From assembly GCF_002776525.5 (NCBI RefSeq), contig NC_045452.1, positions 28,477,835-28,541,834 on the forward strand: DNA of 64,000 nt. Reading direction: 5' to 3'. The DNA comes from Piliocolobus tephrosceles (Eukaryota; Chordata; Mammalia; Primates; Cercopithecidae). This document shows positions 46,005 through 58,164 of this stretch, one piece after another. The notes under the pieces were generated by a model. It worked only from the letters and a program-made list of their open reading frames with translations, searched no databases and had not been told where the DNA came from. The first letter of the stretch is position 1. Each line of letters begins with the position of its first letter. The translations under genes and the position numbers were made by a program.

Positions 46005-46150
46005 TATTTGTTGTGGTAGAATACAAAGCTTAGAATGCACCGTTTTCGTTTTCACTGTCAGCATGTGGTTCAGGGGCATGGAGCACATGCCCTCTGTTGT
46101 GCTGCCATCGCCACCTCCACCTCCACCTCCACCTCCACCTCCACCTCCAG
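46005..46150 (-). repeat. L1M 3' fragment with a CCACCT microsatellite
   Basis: The text gtggtagaatacaaagctta leads to a (cacctc)n run at about 46110-46150. In the parent L1 this place reads like atcaccacc, so the microsatellite probably grew from it. Confidence 0.6.
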
Positions 46151-46269
46151 AACCTCTCCTCATCCCAGACTGAGGCCCAGGACGTGTCACACGCCAGCTC
46201 CCTGGGGGGAATTCCTCCCTGCCCCACCCCGGCAGTCTGCCAGCCTGCATTCTGCCTCCTGTCTCTGAT

Positions 46270-46515
46270 TGTGACTCCTGGGAACTGGGGATGGGTGGAA
46301 CCTCACAGCCTGTGTCCTTTCGTCTCCTGGGGACGTCTCCTGGGGACTGGGGATGGGTGGAACCTCACAGCCTGTGTCCTTTCCTCTCCTGGGGACGTCT
46401 CCTGGGGACGGGGGATGGGTGGAACCTCACAGCCTGTGTCCTTTCGTCTCCTAGGGACGTCTCCTGGGGACTGGGGATGGGTGGAACCTCACAGCCTGTG
46501 TCTTTTCGTCTCTGG
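46270..46515 (+). repeat. 62-bp tandem repeat, four units
   Basis: atgggtggaacctcacagcc occurs at 46291, 46353, 46415 and 46477, a strict 62-bp period with few changes. Confidence 0.95.
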
Positions 46516-49158
46516 CTGCTGTCACCGAGCACCATGTCCTCCAGGTGTGCTCACCTTCATTCCTGCTTCCTTTCATTGTGGGCTGTTTGTGTCCTGGGAC
46601 AAAGCGGCTGAGAGTAGAACCCAGACCTGCTTCGGCAGGGAAGGTTGGAGGGGCCCTGGATGGGCCTGGGGGGCCCACGAGGCTGGGCTGGGAAGGGGAG
46701 GTAAAGGCGGAAGAGACGGGTGACTGTGTGGCCAGTGCTGGCTGGAAGGAGAGGTGGCGAGGAGGAGGTGGGCACGCTCAGGGCTGGGGCAGCGTCTGGG
46801 GTGACCCCCGACCAGGAGGCAGGAGATGGGAGACGCCCCCAGAAGACCCATGCCCCATCTTGAGAGGGCTGCAGGTTTCAGTTGAGGCAACAGTTGGAGA
46901 AAACAGTTCTAGAAAAGCCGAAGAATTGAGAAATGGCCGGGCCCGGCACTCTGGTTTTATGGTGGCAGCGCCACAGCCTTGGTGTCCTGCACCCTTGGGG
47001 TTCCGAGTCCAGGCCTCTGACTCCAGCTCAGGGTAGCTCCTCCGGAGGTCTGAGAAGGGGTCAGCTGGAGGGCCCCACAGGGCTTGCAGAAGGATTCAGA
47101 CCCCAGCATTTCAGGGCAGCACCCGAGGGCCTTGTGTCCCAACAGGGGGCTCCTTGTCCATTGGTGAGTCCCACCGAGCCAGTCCTCACCACCCTGGTGT
47201 CCAGGTGGCTCCCAGCTGGGCTGCGGAATCCCAGGACTGGGTGGAGACCATGGGGCCCAGCCTTCGTGGACCTGGAGCCGCTGTCGGAGACAGGGTTGGT
47301 GCATGTGGATGGAGCCAGGTCACCCGCACGACGCTGCCTGTGCTTGCTGGGGAGGGTGCTGGGCGTGGCGGAGCTGAATTTTCCGCCTCTGCACTGGGCA
47401 GAGCTTTTTCACGCAGGCCTCTGGCCCCTTGCCACATGCCCGTTGTGGAGCCCCACACAGTCCCCCGCCCGGTGGGGATGGGGATGGGGATGGGGAGGGA
47501 AGAGCACACTTATTTGCAGGGCTGAGTGGGCAGAGGCAGATGGGAGCCTCCAAGCTCCTCTCCAACTCCTCAGCCTCCGGGAAGCAGCCCTGCCCGGGCT
47601 GACGTGCTAGAAAAGGGTGGCATGGTCCAACTGTTTTCCCCAGGCCTCCCCGAAAGTGTGCCACAGCCCAGGCTCCTCAGAAGCCAAGGGGCCCCAGCTG
47701 CTCTTGATTCCATCCCCCTGCCCGCCCGTGGGCCTTCCTCCCCTGCCCCCAGTGCCAGCATTGTCTGTCCTCCTTGTCCCAGGTGGGTACTGTTTGGAGT
47801 TGGGGCGCTGGGACGTTTCCCGTGGCAGTAGAGCTGTTTAAAGTATGGCTCCCTGTCCTGCCCTCCCTGGGGAGCCCCAATCTAGTGAAGGTGAGGACTT
47901 GGATGAGGCGACATGGATGCCCGCCCTGTCTTCGTCCCTGACTTCCAGGCAGCCTTTGCTCACGTGTCTCCCAGGGAAGGGCTGGCTGTGTGGGGCTGTT
48001 TCAGGGGCTGCGTGATGAAGGCTGCTCCTGGCCCGGGAGCCCAGCAGCTGGGGGCTCTGGCCGGCTCTGCTTTCTCCACGGGTCGACGTCCTTGCCACCG
48101 CGGTCAACGGGAGTCCCCAGGTGGAGGAGGCCAAGGCCACTGGCTTCCTGGGGACCCCAGCCTGCCTTGTCACCACGAGGAATGGGGTCCTCTCTCTCCA
48201 GCATCACCTGAGAGAATCCCAGGAGGAATCCGTTGTGGGAAAGGCAACCCCTGGTTCCGAGCAGGGTGTCCATGGGGTGCGGGCAGGAGGCGGGCTGGGT
48301 GGGCTCCGGGGGTCCCGGCTGTACAGGGGGTGTTTTCTGTCCTCAGCGTGGGGCTGGGACCTGGGGTCCTTGGTGGTTGTTTAGGCCACCTTCCTGGTTA
48401 GAAAATTCATGATAAGCACTGAGGTCTCCCAGGCCAGGCCTCCATCATCCTGCGTGGGTCACGTTACTCCTGGGCCACCCTCTGGCCAGGCTCACCCTTG
48501 GGTGCCCATGCTCTCAGCAGACAGTTGAGGGGGAACAGGCCCGCTGGCCCCAGGCACACACCTGTCCTGTGCACCTGCAGGGAGGCATTGTCAGCAGAAA
48601 GAGGAAGCAGAGTATTTGGAAAATGTGTCTTGAAGGTGGGCCCTGCCGAGGGCAGGGGAGTGTGGGGGGTTCCCTCAGTGGGGAGCGAGGCTGCAGAGGT
48701 TCCCGGCTGCTGGGTCTCATTTCAGCTCAGAGTTTGTGACCTCCTTCTCCTTGCGACAGGCACGTTCCTGTGTCTGACCTTGCCTTGCAACCGCTGGGGG
48801 CAGGGTGGCTAGGTTTGACTCAAATGCAAGGAAAATGGCGAGAAACTTCTGGAAGCTATGTCGATAAGAAACCTAAGGAAGGCAAGACAGAGGAGAGGAA
48901 GCCATAGGTGTGCATGTCTAAAAGCCAGCCAAAGGCAGACTCAGCGAAGGGGCAGAGGGCGTGCCCAGCTGTGCAGGAGCGAGGGTGGACGAATGGCAGG
49001 AGAAGGGGCAAAGGCAGGCGCCAGGTGCCAGCCTGGTCCTCGGTCCTCGGTCAGGGGTCCCGTCTGCCCGAGGCACATGGGGGCAAGTGGGTCGGGGCAA
49101 GCACGTAGTGCGTGGCCCGCAGTTTCTGTGTTTGAGATCTTTAAAAATATTCATAATG
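46516..49158. other. Unique GC-rich intronic sequence
   Basis: It contains gatggggatggggatgggga at about 47475-47497, a possible G-quadruplex. Overlapping open frames in all registers reflect base composition. Confidence 0.45.
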
Positions 49159-49464
49159 GGCTGGGCACAGTGACCCACGCCTGAAATCCCAGCACTTTGG
49201 GAGGCCAAGGCAGGTGGGTCACCTGAGGCTAGGAGTTCAAGACCAGCCTGGGCAACATGGTGAAACCCCATCTCTACTAAAAATACAAAATAAAATTAAC
49301 TGGGTATAGTGGCAGGCGCCTGTAATCCCAGCTACTTGGGAGGCTGAGGCAGGAGAATCGCTTGAATCTGGGAGGTGGAGGTTGCAGTGAACCGAGATCA
49401 CGTCACTGCACTCCAGCCTGGGCGATAGAGTGAGACTTCACCGTCCCCACCCCCCCAAAAAAAA
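49159..49464 (+). mobile_element. Alu (AluS-like)
   Basis: It starts ggctgggcacagtgacccac. The tail region has become C-rich (accgtccccaccccccc) before a short A-run. Confidence 0.93.
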
Positions 49465-50671
49465 GAGAAATCATAATAGAAAACATTCAAAACATCCCAC
49501 ACACTTGAACTAGAGAGCAGCGGGCTGGGAGCCCAAGGGCCCTTTGTCCCTTCATGGTTGGTACCACCCCTGGCCACTCCTGTCCTGGGTGGCCGTGTCC
49601 TCCCTGGCCCCGCCCCCAGCCACTGGATGACTCTGGAGCAGGTCCTAGGCATGTTCTCATTGTGTCTGAAACACGCCAGGGTCTGTGTCTGAAAGGTGAG
49701 GACTGGAGAGAAACCGTCCAGGGCAGTGCAGGGGGTCTGGCTGCAGGCTTTGCAGTGTGCCTCCTCCCGGCTGCGTGTGGGGGCACCCAGGCCTCTGCCC
49801 ACTGAGGTGAACCTTTTCCAGGCTGCCAATGTCAGAGCCACCTTCATGGGGATGTTTAGCCCCCGGTGTCTGTCCTGGGGCCCCAGCTGGGGTCCTAGTC
49901 TGCTGGCACCTGCGTTGTGAGCTTCCCGGGTCAGCTTGGAGCCCCAGACCCATGTCCGCTGCTGCGTCAGCTGGAGCACAGGTGGGGTTGTGTGACCTCC
50001 TCGGGACTCTTTTAGAGTTTCTCTCCTGGACGGGTGCTTGGGGGATCCCAGCTCCCAGCACCTGGGCTCCACTGGCCTCCCAGAATAGGCGTCCCATGTT
50101 CCTCATCTGTCAGTGCTGGGATAGACCCCAAGCAGCACCCACAGGGTCCCTCCAGCGGGCAGGACAGATGAAATCACCCTGCCTCCGCTCACCACCTGGG
50201 AACTCTTGCCCAGCAGCCGAGTAGCTGAAAGTGTGGGAGGTCGGGCATCCAGCACAGGGCAGCCACAACCAGAGTGCCCCGCCCAGAAGCTGCTGGTGTC
50301 TGAAGCCAGCACCTTCTTCCTGGGCTATGGCCACAGCATGGGTGATACGTGTGTAAGGAGCCATTGCAGTGCTGCTCCGGGCGGCCCCGTCAAAGCCACA
50401 CATCCATTACCTGGCTCTGGAGGAGGAGGTCTGGGGACCCAGGTGGAGAAATCGGACCCTTGTCACTCGTGTGCTGTCCCTCACCGGGTCCTTGGCAGGA
50501 TGCAACATGGAGGGTGACTGTGTGGCATCCAGTGTGGGGCCCAGGCAGGCCTGGCTGTGCCGGGCGTGGTCCCTGCTTTCTGTCCCATCAGCAGGATGTG
50601 GAGCAACCGCCTGTGCCCAGCCCCTGGGCTCCAGGCATCTGGCAGCAGTGGCCTGTAACTCGAGCCCGTCC
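49465..50671. other. Unique intronic sequence, nothing recognised
   Basis: GC-rich, no repeats identified. Confidence 0.4.
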
Positions 50672-50820
50672 TGGCTCACTAGGGCTGTGAGCTGGGGTTT
50701 TCGTGGAGCAGACAGGACGACAAGGCTGCTGTTTGGAGTTTGCTGTGGCTCGCTGGGGCTGTGAGCTGGAGTTTTCGTGGAGCAGACAGGTTGACGAGGC
50801 CGCTCTTTGGAGTTTGCTCA
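50672..50820 (+). repeat. 74-bp tandem duplication
   Basis: gggctgtgagctgg(g/a)gttttcgtggagcagacagg occurs twice with a 74-bp period, about 0.5 kb before the second GRAMD4 coding exon. Confidence 0.9.
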
Positions 50821-51339
50821 CCTTGGTTCCAGCAGACCCTTCTGCCCGGGGGCCAGTCTGTCCGATCTATTCAGTGTGGCTCTTGGAGGCACCCCCAGCC
50901 TCCACTCAGATGTGAGGGCCTGGCTCTGGCATGGCCAGCCAGACACACGGGGCCAGCACAGTTCCAGGGTTTTCTTCTGTCTGCAGCCCTAGGAGATCAG
51001 AATCACAACCATCAAGAGACGAAGCCCCACTCCTCCAGTTTCCATTTTTAAGATGTTTCTTAAAGTCAGGCTTACAGGGCCTCTGAGGACATCCACATTG
51101 TCTGAGCTATCCCTGCCCCCAGCAGGTAGGATGGGTGGACAGACACGGGTCTTATGCTGGGGGCTCCATCGCCCCATCTGACTGTTTTGTCGTCCCCATG
51201 TCCAGAGACTGCAGCTGCTGGTCCCTTTCCCATGCCACTGCTGCCATCCTGGGGCCCCAGGCACCTCTGGGGGAACCGAGTGGTGCAGACCCAGGGTGCC
51301 ACAGGTGGCCCCTCTGAGCTTTCGGTGTTTTTCTTCTAG

Positions 51340-51460
51340 GCTGGTCCAGGGACCCTCATCATGGCCACAGGAGTCCAGGACTTTAACCGGACAGAGTTTG
51401 ATCGACTGAATGAGATCAAAGGTCACCTGGAAATTGCCTTATTGGAAAAACACTTCTTAC
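51340..51460 (+). CDS. GRAMD4: GRAMD4, second coding exon
   Basis: A tract of gtttttcttctag precedes the exon, and the donor is ttcttac|gtgagtacc. The 121 bases give 40 codons plus one base (phase 1). Joined to the exon at 41237-41447, the frame continues without a stop. The peptide begins AGPGTLIMATGVQDFNRTEF and ends in ALLEKHFL. The last ~25 residues have the hydrophobic spacing of an amphipathic helix, which fits the start of the GRAMD4 coiled coil. The final C would be the first base of the next codon; in the family this is Gln followed by the long Glu/Arg-rich coiled coil. That third coding exon was looked for downstream to 64000 and not seen, so this intron is at least 12.5 kb. The donor is identical in its first nine intronic bases to that of the previous exon. 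Confidence 0.9.
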
Positions 51461-52618
51461 GTGAGTACCAGAAAGCGCTTGGAGGGGATGGGACAAGCTG
51501 GGGCAGGGGTGGCTGAGATGAGGGATGTTGTCTTGCCCAGGAGCTGGGTCTGACGAAGACCCGTGCCGGCTCCACTGCTGGACGCGAACCCCGGGCAGCG
51601 GTGGCTCCGGCGTGGCTCTTTGGGCTGGGTGGTCCCGGCACAGCCTCTGCCCCTGCGTTTGAGCCTCCCTTGCGGCCCTGCTAAGCTGGCGCTCAAGGTT
51701 GCTCTGCAGGGGCTGGGGGCATGGGGGCCTTTCCCCCGTGGGGTAAAGGAGAGTCTCAGGGGAAGAGGAGTGAAATGTTCTGAGAAAACTGTAATGATTT
51801 CAGTGAACTGGCCCCTTGCATTCCCAATGGGTAGCTCAGACTTTTTCAGTGCTTTTGGATGGACTCTGAAATCTTGCGTTTGTTCTGGTTGGTTTGTGTG
51901 TCCAGGAGGGAGGTGGGCAGTGGGCTCTCGTGTCCCCTGGCCTTGGCCAGGCGTGCCCGGCTTGCTGGGCTTTGGGCTCTGCAGCAGTGAGAACGGCAGA
52001 GATTCTTATAGGAGGGGCTGACAGGCTGGGCCCCACTTGGTGTATCGCTCTTGAGCCTCTCTCCCCACCTGTGTCCTCCCTGTTGTCCAGATGTGGACAC
52101 TGAGGCACAGAGGATTCACTGAAGTCACCCTGCCGTGAGGTGACATCTCACTAGTAAGGGGCCACTTACCAGTAAGACAGCGCCAGGCAGATGAGTCCCA
52201 AAGTTCCTGCCAGCGACCCTGCTGTGTGTGGTTTTCACGGCTGACACTATGGTGGAATTCTTGTTATTATGCTCCTGTGTGTCCAGAGCTGGTCACTTGT
52301 AAACCACATGGAGCCCCCAATTGTGACAGGCAGGGGCTTAGGACCCGAGTGGGTAGGTCACTCCTGTCTGGGTGTCGTGCCCAGCTGGGGTCTCTTCCAT
52401 GCTCTGGACCAGACAGTCGGTGCCTTTGCCAGAAGGGCTGTCATCTGGGTGCCCCGTCCGTGGTTACCAGTGCTGTCATGTCAAGGTCGGTCCACATGGC
52501 CTTGTGGGTTCACCTGGCAACAGGCCAGAGCTTGATAGTGAGTCTCTGTGTGTATGGCACTGGACCGTGTGTGTGCTTAGACGGCGGAACGAGCTCTGTG
52601 TGCTCGTGTTTGCGTGGC
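51461..52618 (+). other. GRAMD4: Start of the next GRAMD4 intron
   Basis: It begins with donor gtgagtacc. It contains a MIR-like atgtggacactgaggcacag near 52091. No exon is seen. Confidence 0.55.
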
Positions 52619-53580
52619 CATGGTTAACGGTGTGTGCATGAGTGTGTGTGTGTATGTGTGTCTCTATGTACAGCGGTGGTTAACTTTGCGTATGTGTGTG
52701 TATGAGTAGTTAGCCATGGTAGTAGTTAACCGTGTGTATATAGACAGTGGTAGTTAACCCTATGTGTGCGTGCATGTGCGTGTGTGCAGTGGTGGTTAAC
52801 CCTGTGCGTGCATGCACGTGTGTGGCAGTGGTTAACCCTGTGTGTGCACGTGTGCAGTGGTAGTTAACCCTCTGCGCGCGTGTGCAGTGGTAGTTAACCC
52901 CGTGTGTGCCCATGTGCGGCGGTGATTAACCCTGTGTGTGTGCGCGCGTGTGCAGCAGTAGTTAACCCTGTGTGTGCGCGTGTGGCTGTATTTAACCCTG
53001 TGTGTGTGTGCGCGTGTGGCAGTGGTTAACCCTGTGTGTGCGTGTGCAGCAGTAGTTAACCCTGTGTGTGCATGTGCGGCGGTATTTAACCCTGTGTGTG
53101 TGTGCGCGTGTGGCAGTGGTTAACCCTGTGTGTGCGTGTGCAGCAGTAGTTAACCCTGTGTGTGCATGTGCGGCGGTATTTAACCCTGTGTGTGTGCGCG
53201 CGTGTGTGGCAGTGGTTAACCTTGTGTGTGCATGTGCTGTGGTAGTTAACCCTGTGTGTGCGTGTGCAGCAGTAAACCCTGTGTCTGTGTGCGCATGTGC
53301 AGCGGTGGTTAACCCTGTGTGTGCGCGCGCGCATGCCTGTGTACAGTTATGGTTAACCGTGTTGTGAGTGTGTGTGCCTGTGTGTGGCAGTATTAACCGT
53401 GTTGTGAGTGTGTGTGCCCGTGTGCGGCAGTATTAACCGTGTTGTGAGTGTGCATGCCCGTGTGTGGCAGTATTAACCGTGTTGTGAGTGTGCATGCCCG
53501 TGTGCGGCAGTATTAACCGTGTGTGCGTGTGCATGCCCGTGTGCGGCAGTATTAACCGTGTGTGTGCGCATGTGTATGTC
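52619..53580 (+). repeat. ~960-bp GTTAACC/TG-rich minisatellite
   Basis: Units of roughly 33-60 bp are built on gcagtggttaaccctgtgtg followed by gcgcgtgtg-type alternating purine-pyrimidine runs. From about 53385 the unit changes to ggcagtattaaccgtgttgt + gagtgtgcatgcccgtgtg. Each unit holds one gttaac or attaac. Confidence 0.93.
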
Positions 53581-54489
53581 CATCTGTACTCTGACAGCTT
53601 TTTCAGGCCCCTGAGGACTGGACATTGGTCGTTCTGAGGACAGCTCTGGTGACAGGTTGTGGCTGTGCCGTGGAGTGACTCAGTCTACCCACGAGTCTTA
53701 GGTTGCATAGAGCCAGCCTGGGCAGAGGGGCTGGGCCCCGTGGGCTGCTGACAGGGTTCGGTCCTCCCGATGGCCATCCTGGCGACCTGCCGCCTGCAGC
53801 CTCGCGGGTTTGCAGTGGTGGCTCTGCTGGAGTTGATGGAACTCTGAGAATGGAGAAGCCGGGCTCTCCCTGGGTGGTGGCAGCAGGGGACTGGCCCTTG
53901 GTTGACTGTCCAGCGGGGCCTGTGCGTGGAGGGTGTGCTGTGTGGCCCAGAGAGCATCGTTCGGCAGACCCTAGTTAAGTCGTCAAGCCCCAGAGGCTGT
54001 CTTGTCCGCTGAACCTGGTGAACTGCCTTTGTGTGAGTCAAAGGGGTTGAATATTGGTGGTTTTTCAGTCACGGGGCAGGGGGTCGACGTTTCACTTTCA
54101 GGGAGCAGGTGCTCTTGGCGCAGGGGAAGGATCTGTGAGCATCAACAGGGACCCTGTGCTGGGGCCCGGGAAGCTCCAGGAGAAGGGGCGAGCTGGCATG
54201 TGGGGTGGAGGGATGGAGGGACGCCTGTCCAGGCATATCCACTTTGAGACTTTGTTGATACAAAGTTGCAAAATGGAGACAGCAGAACCCACAGGGCTAC
54301 CTCTCCGGGGACAAGCAGATCCCAGAGGAAATGAGGCCACCTGGTCATGAACAGAGCTGCTGGCGTCTGTGGACCAGCACTTGTGACTGTGTCCTCAGCG
54401 TTTGCCAAAGGAGCATCTCCTTTTAGCCCTTGGTAGCTCATGAAGTAAAAGTGTTGGGTTCACCTCTGACAGCCTGTGGGGTGGTGAGC
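53581..54489. other. Unique intronic sequence, nothing recognised
   Basis: GC-rich, no repeats identified. Confidence 0.4.
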
Positions 54490-55340
54490 ACAGGGATTCT
54501 TTTTTAATTACGGAAAATTTCAAATGTATCCAGAAGTGGAGCAGAGTGTCATGGGCCTCCCTGGTTGAAACCCACCATTAGCCGCAGCAAGATTCCAGAC
54601 CAGGCAGCTTCCCTGACACGCCCTCTCCCTGCCCCCTACGCGCTCCCCCTCCCCCTCCCGCTGATGTTTTGGAGCAAATCCCAGCCAGCATCCTCTCATT
54701 TCAGCTGTAAATATTTCAGTAGGTAGCTCAATGTGTTGTAAAAACAAAAGCCACAAGTCTAATATCACAACTGAAAAAAGCAAACAGCTTTTCGTTAATA
54801 CCATCAGCTGTCCAACTTAGGCTCAAATTTCCCTGATAGGGAATGAGCCGTTGCACTCCAGCCTGGATGACAGAGTGAGACCCCATCTCTTAATATTTTT
54901 ATTTTATTTTATTTTATTATTTATTTATTTATTTAGAGGTGGAGTCTCACTGTCACTCAGTCCGGAGTGCAGTGGTGCGATCTCGGCTCACTGTAACCTC
55001 TGCCTGCCAGGTTCAGGCGATTCTCTGGCCTCAGCCTCCTGAGTAGCTGGGATTACAGGTGCCCGCCACCATGCCTGGGTAATTTTTGTATTTTTAATGG
55101 AGACGGGGTTTCACCATGTTGGCCGGGCTGGTCTTGAGCTGTTGACCTCAGGTGATCTACCTGCCTCGGCCTTCCAAAGTGTCAGAATTACAGGTGTGAG
55201 CCACTGCATCTGACCCCATCTCTAAATAAATAAATAAATAAGGAAGGAAGGAAGTAAATAAATAAATTTCCCTGATGAGGTCTCAGATTGCTTTGCAGCT
55301 CTCTCTGGATGAAGAGTCAGATGAGGTTGGTGTGTTGTGC
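54490..55340. repeat. Old L1 remnant interrupted by Alu sequence
   Basis: ttacggaaaatttcaaatgt, ttttggagcaaatcccagcc and caagtctaatatcacaactg match an old L1M-type 3' region. It resumes after the Alu at ttccctgatgaggtctcaga. Confidence 0.65.
54845..55265 (-). mobile_element. Alu, inverted, with Alu fragment and microsatellite
   Basis: A short + strand Alu piece (54845-54892, gagccgttgcactccagcct) precedes a TTTTA/TTTA tail and a full inverted Alu (54895-55215). A taaa/ggaa microsatellite follows at 55225-55265. The flank aaatttccctgat is on both sides. Confidence 0.8.
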
Positions 55341-55759
55341 TTGGTGGTGTCTCTCTCCAGTCTTGACCCTGCAGGTTCTCGCATCACACTTTTTGTCCTC
55401 GGTAGACCAGGTCACCTGCTGGACAGTCTCTGCTGTGGACTCTGCTGAAGGTGGCCTAACTTGGTCCATACTCTGTGCTTTCCGGTCGCGACGGGGTTGG
55501 GTGACCCTCCGGGGACGATCCCTCTGTTGGTGGTGCTGTGTGCTTCCATGAGGCAGTCTCTGTTCAGTGTCACAGCTTTGATGATGATTGCTCAGAGCCA
55601 TCATTTCATTAGAGGTTGCAGAAGGGTCATTTTCTACTTCCGCCATTCCCTTTCCATTTGTTAGCTGACACATTTCTGAAAACAAACTTCCCTTTGTCTG
55701 CCGTTTGGCTCCGCCGAGGAGTAGTTCATAGACGGGGGGCGGAGTGCATGGTTGGAGTC

Positions 55760-56660
55760 CCCCCTCGTTTTCCAGTTTTCAGAATAATGAGTTGCATTCT
55801 CTTCTGAGAACAGCCACCAGTGAGGGTGTTGGGCTCTCCTGGGGTTTTTGGGATTCTCATGGGACAGTGAATGTAAACATATTTGGCATGTTTTGATAAT
55901 TCTGGTTCGTATCTGATTGATGCTCAAATGGTTCTGCCTCTGGGCCTCTTTCAGTTGGCTTCTGAGAGTCCTTTTGACGCAACCCAGTTGTCTCTGAGAG
56001 ATTCCTTGCTTTTTGGTGTGACCAGATATCCCAGGCTCATCACCAGTCCTGGAATTGACCATTTCTGAAATAAAGCCCTGGTTCCTTTTGGTGGCAGCGG
56101 ACATTGACACGCTCCATGGGGATCCTGGGGCATTGATGGCCATTGGTGACCTGTTGTCTGGACCTTCTGAGTGGACAGGGCATGGGCCTCAGGAGTTCAT
56201 ACAGATAATTCTATGGGAATTCACATCCAGAACTCCCTAAGTTTAACCTCATCGGACTTTTATTATATCTTTCTTTTGCTGAAATCTTGGTTCTCAGTGA
56301 ATATCATCAGCATTACTTGTTTGTTTGATCCCTTGAGAATGCAATCTCAAAATAAAATATCACAGGATTACTCAATGCAGTCTGTATTTGTTACTAGTTC
56401 TTTTGTCCTTAGGACATGTTCCACTAGAAAGGTACAGGTTGTGGTGTTCAACAGTCACTGGCAAGACTTTTTCCTTCCTTTGTGGCTGTGTAATCAAGTC
56501 AGTACAGAGTTGAGTGCATTTGTTTCTTTTCACCTCAGATTTCTAGAGATGGCTTTTTTTTCTTTTAAATTTTGACATGATTTCAGACTTACAGGAAAGT
56601 TACAAAAATAATACAAAGAATTCTTGTATATTTTTCATCTAGTTATTCCCCAAAGGTTAA
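55760..56660. repeat. Old L1 (L1ME-type) remnants
   Basis: ttcagttggcttctgagagt, agatatcccaggctcatcac, accatttctgaaataaagcc and ggaaagttacaaaaataata match the same family as 1218-2480. Diverged and fragmentary. Confidence 0.6.
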
Positions 56661-56689
56661 TATTTTACCACATTTGTCTGTCTACCTCT

Positions 56690-57405
56690 CTTATCTATCT
56701 ATCCATCCATCCATCTATTTATCCATTCATAGATCCATCCATCCATCCATCCATGCATCCATCCATCCACGCATCCATGTGTCCATCCATCCATCCGTCT
56801 ATCCTTCTATCCATCCGTCCATCCATAAATTTATTCATTTATCCATCCATTTATCCATCCATCCATCCATCCATTTATCCATCCGTGGATCCATCTATCC
56901 ATCCATCCATCCATCTGTCCATCCATGCTTCCATCCATCCATCCGTCCATCCGTCCATCTGTCCATCTGTCCATCCATCCATCCATCCATCCATCCATCC
57001 ATTTATCCATTTATCCATCCATTTATCCATCCATCCATCCATCCATCCATCCATTTATCCATCCGTGGATCCATCTATCCATCCATCCATGCATCCATCC
57101 ATCCATCCGTCCGTCCGTCCGTCCATCTGTCCATCCATCCATCCATCCATCCATCCATCCATCCATCCATCCATCTATCCATCCATCCATTTATCCATTT
57201 ATCCATCCATCCATCCATCCATCCATCCATTCCTGGATCCATCCATCCACCCATGCATCCATACATCCATCCATTTATCCATCGCCTGTCTGTCCGTCCG
57301 TCCGTCCATCCATCCATCCATCCATCTGTCTGTCCATCTGTCCATCCATCCGTTTATCCATTTATCCATCCATCCATCCATCTATTTATCCATCCATGTA
57401 TTCTT
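56690..57405 (+). repeat. (TCCA)n array with higher-order ~180-bp period
   Basis: About 715 bases of tccatccatttatccatccg-type variants. The marker atccgtggatccatctatcc occurs at 56881 and 57061, exactly 180 apart. Open frames of Ile-His-Pro-Ser type are compositional. Confidence 0.95.
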
Positions 57406-57469
57406 TTTTTCTGAGCTGCTTGGTGGTCGGTTGCAGACACAGTAACCCTGAGTGCTAAAAACTTTTGTT

Positions 57470-58150
57470 GTGTTTCCAAAAAGCAAGGATATTCTCTTAT
57501 CTAACTACAGGACAGTTATCAAAATCATGAAATTAACACTGATACAATGCTATTATCTGGTCTGAGATCTTATTCCTACCTCACTATTGTCTAGTAATGT
57601 CCTTTGTAGCAAAAGACAGTTCTGAGTTGCGATAGTTTCATGCCTCTTTTGTCTCCTTTCACCTGGAGCAGTTCTTTCTTTGTTTCCCGATATTGACGTT
57701 TTTGAAGAGCACAGGTCAGTTATTTTGCAGGCTGTCCTCAATTTGGGTCGGCCCTGTTTCCCCATGAAGAGACTCAGGTCATGCGATTGTGTCCGGGTGC
57801 CACAGACATGATGGTGTGTCCTTATGTCACATCGGCGGGTACATGATGCCATTTTGTCCCATGATGCATGATGTAGAGAATTCTTTTTTAAATTAAATTT
57901 ATTCGTACAGCTATCTAAAATCGTTTCCATGGTTCCAAAGTCAAGGTATATTCAGAGAAGTCGAGTTTCTCTTCTTGCACCCCGCCCCCATTTCCTTTCT
58001 TCCCCTGTAGATAACCAGTTTCCTTCTAATTTTACACTGTATTCTTCCAACTGAAATTTTTTATAAGCATGAGCATCTATATTGATTCTTACCTTCCTGC
58101 TTAGATAAATGTTAGGGTGTTCATACTTTCTGCACACTCACATTATATCC
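57470..58150. repeat. Old L1 remnant
   Basis: gcaaggatattctcttatct, tatcaaaatcatgaaattaa, ggagcagttctttctttgtt and cagttattttgcaggctgtc match old L1M-type sequence, probably the continuation of the element split by the TCCA array. Confidence 0.65.
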
Positions 58151-58164
58151 TGTAGGTCACTCCA

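Larger units (their letters stand above)
41448..51339 (+). other. GRAMD4: GRAMD4 intron between the two coding exons
   Basis: This 9,892-bp intron has a consensus donor (gtgagtacc) and acceptor (ttcttctag). It holds a partial copy of the upstream exon's donor region (42759-42886), a MIR, an L1 3' fragment split by an Alu (44500-45340), three small tandem arrays (45.7-46.5 kb), one Alu (49159-49464) and a 74-bp duplication (50672-50820). The remainder is GC-rich unique sequence without recognisable exons. Confidence 0.8.

Noticed and set aside
52619..53580. Telomere-like interstitial repeat
   Set aside because: TAACCCT appears once per unit but never as a tandem hexamer, so this is a VNTR and not telomeric DNA.
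56624..57458. Long Ile-His-Pro-Ser repeat open frames on both strands
   Set aside because: Direct translation of the (TCCA)n array; no start context, splice or conservation support.
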